Shown here piece after piece: positions 33,298 through 44,825 of a stretch of DNA of 64,000 nt. A model generated the notes under the pieces. It had not been told where the DNA came from and made no database searches. It saw only the letters and a program-made list of their open reading frames with translations. A program made the position numbers and the translations under genes. The DNA comes from Lunularia cruciata. Lineage: Eukaryota; Streptophyta; Marchantiopsida; Lunulariales; Lunulariaceae. The first letter of the stretch is position 1. Each line of letters starts with the position of its first letter. Location of the stretch: positions 76,322,001 to 76,386,000 of the forward strand of contig OX419757.1 of the NCBI GenBank assembly GCA_948567375.1, given 5' to 3'.

Positions 33298-36200
33298 TGT
33301 GACAACCCGATAAGTATCACTTTTGCGGTAATCAATAAGTAGCATTCATTCTCACAAAGATACAAGTAAAAAATGGTCAAATATAAAGTAAACAGTAATA
33401 ATTCAATTCTTCTTTGTTGTGTCTTTAATCTCTCAGGTAGAAAATACACCTAGAAGAGAATAACAAGCACTAATTCATAGTCTTGTCACGAATTACCACT
33501 CCATAATCACAACTCCATCAAATCTTTCCAAACAACCTTCAATTGTGATGATTCATATTTTCTCAAAGAAGACTACTTCATTACAAAATGATCTTGCCTC
33601 GGAATTATGTTCCACCCTTCCACTAAAAGCACAACTTCCTTGATCAAAATTGTTTTGCATCAATCTTGCACTACGCTCACCAATGTAGAATACTACTTAC
33701 ACTATAATTTCTCTTAGATCTATCAAGGCATTGCTTCAATTGCACTTCATTCAAGATCAAACACACAAAATGAAGATCAGAGCTATGGAATCCAGCATCC
33801 AACAAGCTCACCAACTTGCACTTCAAAATTCTCCAAACACTCATAAACACACACACATGATTGATACTTGGAATTAAGCTGAAATGACAAGCACTAAGTT
33901 ACAACACTTCACTGTATCAACTTCAAAAATATAAATATAAAACAAAAAAAAATACAAATGCATCCTTTAAATAGGCTAAGCACTTTGATAGTTAGCTTAC
34001 TGAAATACCTTTCTATAATAACTTTACCAACATATAGAATTAAAATAACAATGCAACTCTTGATATCTACCTCTTCAAATTTCAAAACTGATCCTACTCT
34101 TATCCAATGTCAGCCTCAACTTTGGCTTCCAAACCCGATTCTACATCACAAAATTTCCCTTCCTCAAGTCTATCTAGTACTACTAAATCTTCTACCATTT
34201 CTTTTACTTCTTCACTATGAACTGCAATTGAGATTATAGGTAATCTATCTACCTCTTTCTCCTTTGACCCACTCTTCTCTAATATCTTAGGTAACTCACC
34301 TAAGGACACTTGCACTCCTCCTTCTCTTACTTTGGATTGGATATGCTTCTTCTTCTTACTCTAAAGTTCATCTTACTCCTTTCTCGCTAAATCTAATCCA
34401 AGACAACATTCTCTTTTGCTTCTAACATCTTCCTACCTACTCTTTCTGTTAAACTAATCAATAAACTATTCAAATTTACATTTTTTGCTTTCTTCTTCCT
34501 CATCTCTTGCACTAGTAATTTCAATTCATGCAGTCTTACTCCCTCCAATTGAACTTTAGATACCATACTAAGCATTGCCTTCACTCTCACTACTACTTCA
34601 TCAACTGTCTCTGGCTTAGGTATCTTCTATTTTTCTCTTTCCACTTGCAACTCCTCCTTATACATCTTCTCCTTGTCTTCCCACTCGGCTTTCAATTCTT
34701 CTTTCTCCTTTGCATTTTGTCTAAGTTGCACTTCCTTTCCTTTGATTAAACCTTGCAATCTTTCTTCCTCCTGACTTTGTGCAGCCAATTCTCTTTGCCA
34801 GGCTCAATATTTCTTTGCAACACTCATTTTCAAGCTATCTAACTGCTTTCCTATCATTGTTGTCATAGCTTTCAAATAAATAACGTCTACTCAAGCATCA
34901 TGCACTTCTACCCTTAATGCCTCAATTTTCACCATCTGCTCCCTTTGATCTTTGTCTTGCTTTGCCATTGCTTTACCTCTATGCACAAGGTCTTTTGTTA
35001 GGCTCTTGAAATTCTTCCTACTAAGTTTTGCCTCAATCCAAAGTTCTTTGACTTCCTTTTCTCCTCGGATTAACTTCCTTCTCAACTCCAAACTTTCTTC
35101 ACTCATATATTGTACTATTCTCAATTCATCCTTCAACTCTAAATGACTTCTACTCAACTCTTCTCTCTTCTTCTTCAATTGCAATAATAGTGGATAGACA
35201 ATATTTGATTAGTATTTTACCCCATCAAAGTCCCCTACAATTTCTTGATCTTTGGGCTTTGCATTCTTCATTGCGTCTACTTGAGCTTTACTCCAAAGTC
35301 TCAATCTTATTACCCTTAGAGGCATTTCATCCAAGCTTTCTCCTTCTTCATCCATTGGACTTGCTTTACTTGATTCTAGAGCTATAGTTTGTGCACTTCT
35401 CTTTGATTCCATCCCTTTCTAAAACTCCAACTTCCATTTGGCTTCTTGGGTTTCTTGAATTTTTGTACATGGCAGTTCCAAACAAGGAATATCTCCTCCT
35501 TCCATGCAGTCAATTGCAACATGAATCTTCTTCCTCAGCATGTTCTCTCCTCATTGTTGAACTTCAAGTTCATCCTCACCTCCACTGCTTGACTCTTCAC
35601 TTTACAGCGTGAGCTCTGGTTCTTCCTCTTTGCCCAAGTCTTTTGACTTCTACTTGGCATCTCCTTCTAATTCTTCTACTCCCAATGACTCATCAATTAC
35701 TGCAATGTCATGCTTTGGATTCACATTCCTTGTCTTTTTGGGCTACACTAGTGATGCCATCTCCTAGTGACAACTTCGCTTCTTTGTCTTTGGAATGGTC
35801 ATTGCTACCTTCTTGTGTTTGCTTGTTCTTGCATAGTGCTCATCACTACTTTGGATATGTTGAATGTACTACTGCTCCTCCTTATCCGCTTCTTTTTGTA
35901 AATCCGGATGAAAGTGAGACACTATCTTCTTTCACTCTGCCTCCTTCATCAAATTCAACTTGAAGTAGAAATGTATGGAAAATATGACCAAATAGTGTGG
36001 AGCTACTTGATATCTCCAATGCCACACCATCTACCACATTTGTTGGTAGAAACACTTTGCTCAATTCATTGGTGCACTTGCAAACATTTGGTGGGAAAAG
36101 TACTACTTGGTGCTTCATCACGTATGTGGTTTGATCTGGCTTGAAGAGCGCCAACATTTCTTCAAAAATGCTTTGCCTTATTGGTCTTGATAGGTATCAA

Positions 36201-37135
36201 CCTTATACACATTCTTTGTACATGGTGCATTGAAGGAATTGTGGATTTTTGCAATCTCCTCTATAGACTTTCCCTTCCCAAGGAATGTTGCCTTGGTTTC
36301 CTCACTAGCCTCTCTCCCTAGAACCAATCTCCAATATGACTCTATCCTTTGAGCCAGATTGCCTCTCTTCCCTTCTTCCTTGGGCCTTTCCTCACAATCA
36401 CTCATAGCTACTTTGCCATGAACACTAGAAACCTCAAGTTCAAGTTCTAGTTCCAAGCCAAAAAAGTGATCCAAAGTCTACTCAAAACTTCAATCCTTGC
36501 TATCATATCTAACCTCCAAATCATAGGATTTCTCACTACAAGTGATGGACTCTTCTTCTTGTACTTCATTGGCATCATGCAATCTTTTACTCGTGGTAGT
36601 TGGAAGATAATTCTTCTATCTCCTAGATGCAAGATTCTAACTCCCTTAGGATTGTTAAACATCAAATTCTTGGATGGCTTTGTAACAAGCATTCCTTTGG
36701 ATCGACTACTAAGTGGCTTAGGATACTTGTATGACATTTTAAAACCCACTCAACAAAGTATTGATTTTATAGTTCTTCATTGCATGATCATTCCTCAATT
36801 ACTCTTTGCTAATGATCACACATTTTTTCATGAGTTCCTCTTGGCATTGTCAAGTTTAGCCCGCTCATGCCTTTGCCATTTTCTTGCTTGTTCTTTCTTG
36901 GTTGATAAATCCAAAGGAAAGTTGTTATGTTTTTTTTGCATTGGGTTGATCACCCCAAGGTGAAGTTTTCTTACAAGTCCAATCCAAGTTCTTCTTTCTT
37001 GAAACAAAATAAATTACTTTGGTTTCAACTTGACGATACAATTCTCCTTCTTTTGTTGCCATTTGGGTTCAATATAACTTTGATTGTATAGTTCTTTTTC
37101 AAAATATAACAAAACCAAAAATTGTGGGTACCACA
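33298..37135 (-). mobile_element. F-family element F3 (3,838 bp)
   Basis: Ends TGTGACAACCCG and GTGGGTACCACA. Flanks GCCTT (33,293-33,297) and ACCTC (37,136-37,140) fit an original GCCTC duplication with one C-to-T and one G-to-A change; D3 has the uninterrupted GCCTC at the same place (41,603-41,607). Confidence 0.83.
34100..36749 (-). pseudogene. F3 coiled-coil protein remnant
   Basis: Same protein family as F1 and F2, most decayed. Recognisable are VVRNPMIWRLDMIARIEVL (about 36,500), a KATFLGKGKSIEE segment, the coiled coil with ESLELRRKLIRGEKEVKEL (34,891-35,184) and a C-terminal tail with LGELPKILEKSGSKEKEVDRLP (34,100-34,315) matching the tail of F2. Confidence 0.7.
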
Positions 37136-38060
37136 ACCTCTAACATTGCTACAATAGCAATAATATTAGTGCAAAAACCCATTGCAACTCTCTCTCATTG
37201 GCATTGGGCTCTACAAATTGCTATAAATATGAGTCCCAAACAAGTCCAAGACCTTCTTCTTGAAAAGCATGGGGGCCTGGGAAACTCATAAGTGTGGGTA
37301 AAGTGGCTTTAGGCTATCCAAAAAATTTCACCACTACCATAGGTGGCTAATCAACAACTACCACCATTTGAGAATGGCAGCCAACATCCAAAATATCATC
37401 AATAGGAAGGGTTAAATCAATGAGCCTATGATCCCACTCCAGTTGCATCCAACAACATAATATGTCCTATCCAAGAATGGACCTGACACATACTCACCAC
37501 CTTTGTATGAGACTCACCCATCAAAGAGATGTTCTCTAAAATGTGGGATAAAGAAACAAATTGATGAACCTAGAGATATCATAGTATACATAACATCTCC
37601 CAAAAAATACTTGAATGTGGGATCCTAGAGACCCTGACCTTGGCAAGCATTTGTATGTTCCTAACATGGCCATCTAGAAATTACCTTATGAATGGGATCA
37701 AGTCTCTCCAAATCTTGTGCACCTAACAAGGAAATATCTATTGGTAGGATCTTTTGGTAACCCTTGATTGTTGATATTGGTTATAAGTAAGGATACCAAT
37801 AGGCCAGGTGTACCACATGGTGTAGAGAGACTTGCATAGTAGTCTCATCTCTCTCTACATACAAGTACCTTTGTGCTTGTATACTTGCATATATTTATCA
37901 TAGCTAGTCCAATGCTAATCCTACCAAACAACTCCAATAGACATACCCCTTCTACTAGATATTGCCAAGAAATGAGTATGTTATCCAAAGGTGACAAAGT
38001 AATAGATTTTGAAGGCTCATCCTCATGCTGGTCTCTTGGTGGTAAAAAGATTCCACTCCA
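37136..38060 (-). pseudogene. Methyltransferase motifs I-VIII of D2
   Basis: On the minus strand: motif I VCLLELFGRISIGLAM (37,903-37,946), YLYVERDETT just after, motif IV VISRWPC with the catalytic Cys codon at 37,664-37,666 and the next codon TAG, motif VI HILENISLMG (about 37,525-37,547), motif VIII LLDATGVGS (about 37,435-37,462). Two frameshifts and several stops. Motif X is on the other side of F3. Confidence 0.8.
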
Positions 38061-38279
38061 AGCTTATTGCACCAACTAATTTGCATGTTGTTGCAATGCC
38101 TCCTCTAAACTCCATAATGGAACATCCAAGGTGGATGGAACAATCCCACTTATACTCCAAATCCAAGTGACCTCCTTTGGTATTGGAGTATCTTCTACAT
38201 AGGCATTCCTCTCCAATAAGTCACAAGACCAAGTAACGGAACCACTAAAAGCTGAAATTGATGCCATGGTCCCTAACTA

Positions 38280-38720
38280 TAGTGAGCCAAGACTACTACT
38301 ACCAAAGCATACCGATAGGCAACAAGGTGCCACTTGACTACAAACCTGGTCTATATGAGTCTCTCTCCTCCTAATAGTCAATACTAAAACTCATGGGGTA
38401 TTATAATATTGCTCCACCAACTAGCACATCATATGACTCAACTATCATTGCAATGCCTTGAATTCTCACCACAAAGCTATCAATAGGATGACCGGGCTAA
38501 ATCTAGATAATGAGCTCTATACATGTGATGTATTGCATAGAACCACCCCTAGAGATGTTTGGATATGAAATAGACACCTCTCTATATTGGTCTTCCATAG
38601 CTCTAGACCGACAACTGTAGCCTAACCCAACATAAGGGATTCACGTACTAGATTCTAATAAGACCCTCTATGGTGTATAGACCTTTCTTAAAGGTCCCAC
38701 AAAATGGAAAATCCCCCTTT
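38280..38720 (-). pseudogene. Aspartic protease region of D2
   Basis: Degraded RVLLESST (RIILDSGA type) near 38,650-38,680 and YDVLVGGAIL near 38,405-38,435 on the minus strand, the latter the counterpart of the ILG block in retropepsins. Downstream, a 63-codon open piece (38,076-38,267) bridges to the methyltransferase. Confidence 0.62.
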
Positions 38721-38899
38721 TGTTATCCAATAGAACAACTCCAAGTGTGAACCGTGCTCGCTCAAAGGTAGGTCTAGTTGGTAGCTCCTCCAATCTAGTT
38801 GTTGCTGCTTGCCATAAACCACTAATTGTTGAGTGAATCCTATGCTCCTAAACTAAGTCAGCTCCACTATCAACCACCTTAGCTCTAAAAGCAAGAATT

Positions 38900-40035
38900 A
38901 CATCATCCCTACTCCCACAAAGTATGGCAGCCAATTGGAACACTAAAGCTGGGTGAACTCCCAATGTAAACATATCACAAGCTAAGAATAAAGGGAAGTG
39001 CATAACCAATTGAGCCGCCCACAATATTAGGCTAGACTCAATTCTTGTAGTAGCAAGTGGCTAACTAGTAGGTAGTCTATCATGCACCCTATCACCACCT
39101 ACCTTACCTACACTAGGACATTTAAGAGCCATGGATGTTGCCTCAAAGAATGTAAAAGATTGGTGGAGTTTGACCTAACTACCAGCCTCCCTTCTTTGTG
39201 GGTCCAACTCCACTAATGCTCTTTTAGGCTTTGAAGCACGTATTGCCCTCCTAGTCACTATGGAAAATGCATCTACTTGTATTGCTCCACACATGAAGTC
39301 CAAGATGTCTCTATCACCAACATAAGAGGTGGAAGCCTCAGCACCTGAATCTGATCTCCTTTGAGCTATGGCTATGCTAGCCAATCTTTGCTCCAATTGC
39401 TCAATTCAAGTTGCTATGGTTTTATTAGAAGTAATGGTAAGTACTAAACACCTACCAAGTGTGGATCCTCTACCACCTTGTCATCCATAACATGGAGCTC
39501 CTCTACTACCTACCGTAGCAGCCCTACCATTATGCAACTCTGGGTGAAGGTCAAAGCATCAATCACTAGTGTGACCAAATCTATGGCAATAGTCATATGT
39601 CTTTGTGCTGGCTGTGATGCACTAAAAGTATCTTGTTTGCAACCTTGAGTGCACTCTTTCCTGTAGCAAGGTCCACCATAAGTCCAACAAGCAACACCAT
39701 TACTCATTAGCTACTACTAACTTGAAAATGAAGGTAAGGTCTAACTACACTAGGCTCTCTACTCGCTCCATAGGATCTGGATTGTCCACTTTGTCCTTGG
39801 AAGCCAACATGGCATGGTGTACTCTTATGCACTCTAGAAGAAGTAACAACTCTGGATGAGGTCTTCCTACCAAATCCAAGTATCACCACTCTCTTCTCTA
39901 CCAAGTTGAGCTCAATGCGCTCAGCCAACTAAAGACCATTGCCAAAGTAGGTGAAGTAACTTGTACCAATCTAGCATCACATACTCTATGTTGCAACTCC
40001 TTGCCCAAGATCTCATGCAAGTGTATGCCTTGTGT
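38900..40035 (-). pseudogene. gag with zinc knuckles of D2
   Basis: On the minus strand LTQGIHLHEILGKELQHRV, TSPTLAMVF and EKRVVILGFGRKTSS match the gag of D6. GVACWTYGGPCYRKECTQGC near 39,640-39,705 and CHRFGHTSD near 39,570-39,600 look like two CCHC-type knuckles. The right-hand end is fused to RNase H of D3. Confidence 0.72.
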
Positions 40036-41010
40036 AAGCTCCAACATACTCCAATCAATGTGAACTTGTGAATCAATGTGAATAGTCATCTTTTAATCCG
40101 TCTTTTAAGAATAAAGGTAGTGTCAACCTCTCCTTGAGATCTCTAAAAGCTCTCTCATGCTCATCTCCCCAATACTTCTCTTGTGTAAGCTTGGTCAGAT
40201 TTGTCAAGGCCTTGGCAATTGCACTAAATCCTTTAACATAGCGGCAATAGAAGTTTGCCAACCTAAGGAATGCTTGCACTCTGCTCACATCTGAATGTCA
40301 AAGAATACTTGCAATAGCCTCCACCTTGGTCTATTGAACACCAAGTCCACAAGGATAGACTGTGTGACCTAAATACTCAATTTTCTCATGGAAGAATCAA
40401 TAGTTCCCAAGATGGAATTTGAGTCCATGAGATCTCAATCTCTCAAACACCTCCAACAAATGCCCCTCATGCTCCTCCACAGTAGCGCTATAGACCAAAA
40501 TATCATCAATTGAGCATTGAGCAAAATCTAATCATGCTTGGATCCTATCCATGACCCTCTAGAACTTGGAAGGAGCGTTCTTTAACCCAAATGGTTAGAA
40601 CCTCCACTGATATAATACATCCTTACTATGAGGGTCATAAAGCCCAAAATGTTATCTTGGACTTATCCTCTTCTTTGATTGCAATTGATGATATTCCACC
40701 CAAAGATCCAAAGTACTGAAGACCTTTGCATGCCCAATCATATCAAAGATCTCCTCTAGTGTAGGCATGGCATACTGATCATCCAAGTTTGTTGGTTGAT
40801 AGGACGGTAATCTCCACACATTTGCCTATTTGTATAGTCGCTATGTATATCTTTCTTGGCTGATGTCACTATAGTTGATGCATACTTTCCATGTGAAATC
40901 TCTACCAAACCATCCTCAAAAAGGTCTCTACTTTGGCTTTGGATCAATGCTCTCTACATGTCACTATATTGATAAGGATGTTGAAAAATTGGTGTATTGC
41001 TAGTCGGCTA
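40036..41010 (-). pseudogene. Reverse transcriptase and start of RNase H of D3
   Basis: GLVEISHGKYASTIVTSAKKD, MCGDYRPINQQT (40,756-40,947), an IDD catalytic core at 40,502-40,510 and the RT tail VQAFLRLANFYCRYVKGFS (40,073-40,288). RNase H stops after HIDWSMLEL where D2 gag begins. Confidence 0.87.
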
Positions 41011-41544
41011 AATCTGAATACTAGGTTCTTTTAGAGCACCTAAATCCTTCATACTAAAGGCAAATAACTTGTGTAGCTCCTTAAGAACCTCCAAACTCTT
41101 TGTCTTTCCCCTCTTGTAAGCTTAAGTCCAAGATTTGGCTCCTAAGTATCATCTCTAATTGATGTACAAGTGGAAGATATACTAATTGGCCGCTACAACG
41201 GGCTCTTGGGTATCATATAATAGTATCATACCTCTAACCACTAGATTTCCCAACCCTTAACCCAATGTGTAAAACTCTATCCAATTTGGCTGCAAGCTCC
41301 GTACGTCCTCTAGTTGCATCCCAAGTAGGTCAAAGGTGTAACCCAAGTAGACCATGCTCACTTGGATAGACTCCAAGTAGACCACTCTCACTAGTAGCCA
41401 CTAGTTGTGTCTCAAGAATACCCTACTCACATGGTCCATTGCTCCTAGCATGTGCTTGAACTGTCTTGATATGCACAAAGCTCACAAGTGTTCAAGTGGT
41501 GATGCCTATCCAACACATCCTATGCTACTCTACCAAGCCAAGTC

Positions 41545-42455
41545 TCATAATCCAAGTCAAATAGTTCAAGTCCATAGCCTGACCTAATACTTGATGCATG
41601 AATGCCTCTGACAATGCTATAATAGTAGTAATACCAATAAAAAAAACCATCACTTGCTCTCTCTTATCAACATTGGGCTCCACCAATTGCTATAACTGCA
41701 AGTTCCAGACAAGTCCAAGACCTTGATCTCAAAAAGCATGAGAAAAGTGGCTCTGGGATGTCCACTACCATAAGTAACCTATCAGCCACTACCACTGTTT
41801 GAGACTAACGCTCAATATCCAAGATGCAATCAATATTGAGGTGGTCTAGTTGTTGAATCCCATTATAAGCCCATTGTAGAACCTCTTTAGGTAAGAGGTT
41901 CATCCACCAAAAATAAAGATGATGAGCCCATGATCCCACTTTGGTTGCATCTAATAACATAGCACGTCCCATGCAAGAATGGACCTAGTGTTTACTCACC
42001 ACCACCCACAAGCAAGAATCACCCATCAAAGGGATGTTCTCTAAGATGTAAGGTAGAGAAATGGACAGATGAACTTGGAGATGTCATGGTATATATAATA
42101 TCTCTTAAAACACTCTAGACTGGGAGTTCTAGAGACCTTGACCTTGTCCATCATGTGTATGTCTATGACATGGCCATTTAGAAATCACCGAATGAATAGG
42201 ACTATGTCTTTCCAAATCATGCACCCCTAGCAAGGAAATAACAATTGGTAGGGATTTTTGCTAACCTTTGATTGTTGACATTGATGATAACTCAAGATGC
42301 CAATAGGCTAAGTGTGCTACATGATGTAGAAAAACTTGCCTAACAGTCTCATCTCTCTCTACACACAAGTACCTCTATACTCATATACTTGCTTGCAATA
42401 TTGCAACTAGTCCAATACCAATCCCACTAAACAACTCCAGTAGACATACTCCCAC
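41545..42455 (-). pseudogene. DNMT3-like C5-cytosine methyltransferase of D3, best preserved copy
   Basis: Nearly all motifs lie in one minus-strand frame. Motif I is GVCLLELFSGIGIGLVAIL (about 42,396-42,455), followed by RYLCVERDE. Motif IV is IHSVISKWPC with the catalytic Cys codon at 42,168-42,170 (the usual PCQ is PCH). Then GQGQGL. Motif VI is YILENIPLMG (42,023-42,052). Motif VIII is LLDATKVGSWAHHLYFWW (41,905-41,961), then DCILDIER and VVVAD. Motif X is HQVLGQAMDLNYL (41,551-41,600). About 290 residues from I to X is the normal size of a DNMT3-type catalytic domain, and the order is canonical. It lies between protease and RT, so it would be made as part of pol. About seven stop codons make it a pseudogene. 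Confidence 0.85.
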
Positions 42456-42879
42456 TATTGGATATTACCAAGCAATGAATATGGTATCCAAAGGTGACAA
42501 TAGGATAGACTTTGGAAGCTCATCCTCACATTGGTCTTTTGGTGGTACAAAGGCTCCACTCCAAGCCTATTGCACCAATTGATCTGCATGTTGTTGCAAT
42601 GCCTCCTTTGAACTCCATAGTGGAACATCCAAGGTAGATGGAGCAATCCCACTTGTACTCTAAATCCAAGTGATCTACTTTGGTACTAGAGTATCTTCTA
42701 CATGGGTATTCCTCTTTAATAAGTCACCGGGCCAAGTAACAAAACTACTAAAAACTAAAATTGATGCCACCATGATCCCAGATTGTAGTGAGCTAAGACT
42801 ACCACTACTAAAGCATATTCGTAGGCAACATACCTATCCCTCACCTAACTACCAACCTAGTCTATAGGAGGCTATTTCC

Positions 42880-43507
42880 TCCCAATAGTCACTACTAAAA
42901 CCCATGGGGTATAATATTGCTCCACCAACTAGGATATCATATGAGTCAACTACGGTTACAATGGCTTGAGCTCTCACCACCGAGCTATCAGTCGGTGAAT
43001 CTGGACAATGAGCTCTTTACATGCGATGTATTTTGCAGAACCATCTCCTAGAGATGTTTGGATTTGAAATGGATACCTCTCTACATTGGTGTTTTGTAGC
43101 TCCAGACCAACAACTACAACCTTTCCCAACATAAGAGGCTATGCACTTGAGTCTAATATGATCCTATGTGGTGTATAGACCTTCCCTAAAGGTCCCACAA
43201 AATGAAATATCCCCCTTAGGTTATCCAATAGGATAACTCCAGGTGTGAACCATGCTCGCTCAAAGGTAGGTCTAGATGGTAACTCCTCCAATCTAACTAT
43301 TACTGCTTGCCATAAACCATTGGTCATTGAGTGGATCTTATGCTCCTCAACCAAGTCAACTCCACTTCCAAGCACCTTTGCTCTAAAAGCATGAACCACA
43401 TCATCCTTACTCTCACAAAGTGTGATAGCTAGCCAAAACACTAGAATTGAGTCAACTCCCAATGTAAACATATCATTCTCTAAGAATAAAGGGAAGCATA
43501 TAATCAA
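42880..43507 (-). pseudogene. gag end and aspartic protease of D3
   Basis: A 122-codon open piece (43,139-43,507) contains FERAWFTPGVILLDNLRGIFHF and ends RIILDSSA (43,139-43,156), the retropepsin active site D-S-G/S-A. LQNTNVERYPFQIQTS follows, then YDILVGGAILYPMGF near 42,935-42,985 and DYWEE. Protease precedes the methyltransferase directly. Confidence 0.72.
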
Positions 43508-43763
43508 TTAAGCCACCCCTTATATTGAGCTAAATTGGTGTAGTAGTAGGTGGTTGACTAGCAATTAGTCTATCATGCACCCCATCACCATCTACTTCAC
43601 ATGCACTAGGACATTTAGGAGCCATGGATGTCATCTATAGTGCCTTAGAGAGTGTAAAAGATTGGGGAAGTCTGACCTATCTACCAACCTCTCCTCTTTG
43701 TAGGTCCAACTCCTTTGATGCTCCTCTAGGCTTTGAAGCACATACTGCACTCCTAGTCATTGC

Positions 43764-44180
43764 GGCAAATGGCTTAGCAAAGAGAGTGGTTTAGATAGTG
43801 AAGAGAAGATTACAAAAGTATGGTTTGTAGAGAAGCCACATGAGATTGGGATCTCCAATTACCTTGGTTGGCCATGGGCTATTGGTTCAACAAGCAAGCC
43901 TCCTTAGCATCCTTCTCTCCTTACTTGGACGATATCCAAATTTACCTGCAACTACTTGTTAAGATGCTATTGTAGTTTTGGATTTGGATGATCCAAATGT
44001 ATGGATGAGTGCATGTTTTCAATGAGTAGAGATCTTTTAGAAGGTGATGTCTATAGCCTTTGAGAACTTGGTGATTGCTCAACATAAGGATACCTTACGC
44101 TATTGGAGGAGGTTATAGACCATTGATCTATTGATTTCATCTAGGTAATTATGTATATCTATAACAAACAACACCAACAA
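43764..44180 (+). pseudogene. Integrase C-terminal fragment of D5
   Basis: Starts at the ANGLAKRVV block (just after the catalytic Glu region) and aligns with D1 7,135-7,560; no catalytic residues remain. Confidence 0.7.
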
Positions 44181-44205
44181 TACTTGATGTTACTATAAGC
44201 CATAT

Positions 44206-44510
44206 TATCTTGAGATTGCATGAGGTTTTGCCTTTTGGGATCCTTGTGTTGGAAGGAGATGATGGTGTTGTTTGGATGGATCATGTGTGTAATTGTGCAC
44301 AATGTCACCTCCCAAAGATTGATGGCACTATGGACCCAAGCTCGTACTTGTATGTGCAGGATTGTTGTGTATGGTATGCGGCTCTTTTGGTGGAGCTGCT
44401 ACTATATTAGTGTGTGATAACTGTTTAAGAAGATGGCATATGGTATGTTGACTCCTCTTCTCATGGTGGTTCCTCAAGGATACAATTATATCTTAGATGT
44501 ACTTGACCTA
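44206..44510 (+). pseudogene. PHD finger of D5, best preserved Cys/His set
   Basis: In one frame CMVCGSFGGAATILVCDNC (Cys at 44,368, 44,377, 44,413, 44,422) is followed by LRRWHMVC (His 44,437, Cys 44,446) and a TGA. The TPLLMVVPQG segment continues in another frame, and the final C-P-x-C pair is lost. It confirms that the PHD finger is an ancestral part of the D family and not a chance motif. Confidence 0.78.
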
Positions 44511-44825
44511 TAGTTGGTTCACCCTTTATATGGTATAGATCACAAACATGACTAATGATGGTGCTCAATAGACTAATGATGGAGCTCTTGATCTTTGCCT
44601 ACCATATGTATACCATATCCTTGGAGTAGATGGCTATTTGGAGTTAGAGGGACCTAACCGCCAACTAGGTGGATGATTGTGGCACTTTAGAGTTCATGTA
44701 TGACTTATATGTGAGCTGTGCTTCTATATTGTATGATGTTGATAGCAATGTATGTTAGATAGCAATGTATGTTGTGTAGCAATGTATATACACACAAAAA
44801 CTATCATGCCATTTGTAGCATCACG

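Larger units (their letters stand above)
21856..40035 (-). mobile_element. D-family Ty3/gypsy element D2, most complete copy, with three nested F insertions
   Basis: Read on the minus strand from 40,035: gag, protease, methyltransferase (motifs I-VIII), insertion F3 (33,298-37,135), methyltransferase motif X, RT, RNase H, integrase, insertion F2 (26,837-30,595), integrase tail, insertion F1 (23,155-26,584), PHD finger, 3' LTR. Removing the three insertions leaves about 7.2 kb of colinear gypsy sequence. The 5' LTR is missing because gag is fused to RNase H of D3 at about 40,035. Confidence 0.85.
40036..43763 (-). mobile_element. D-family element D3 (protease to RNase H)
   Basis: A second minus-strand D copy containing protease, methyltransferase, RT and the start of RNase H. 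The left end is fused to D2 gag, and the right end is joined to a + strand D integrase at 43,763-43,764. No LTR or nested insertion is present. Confidence 0.82.
43764..44825 (+). mobile_element. D-family fragment D5 (integrase end, PHD, LTR start)
   Basis: Plus-strand sequence homologous to D1 7,135-8,200: integrase tail (ANGLAKRVV), PHD region, TGGCACTTTAGAG module (44,690) and the first bases of an LTR (TATCATGCCATTTG). It is flanked on both sides by minus-strand D pieces. Confidence 0.78.
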
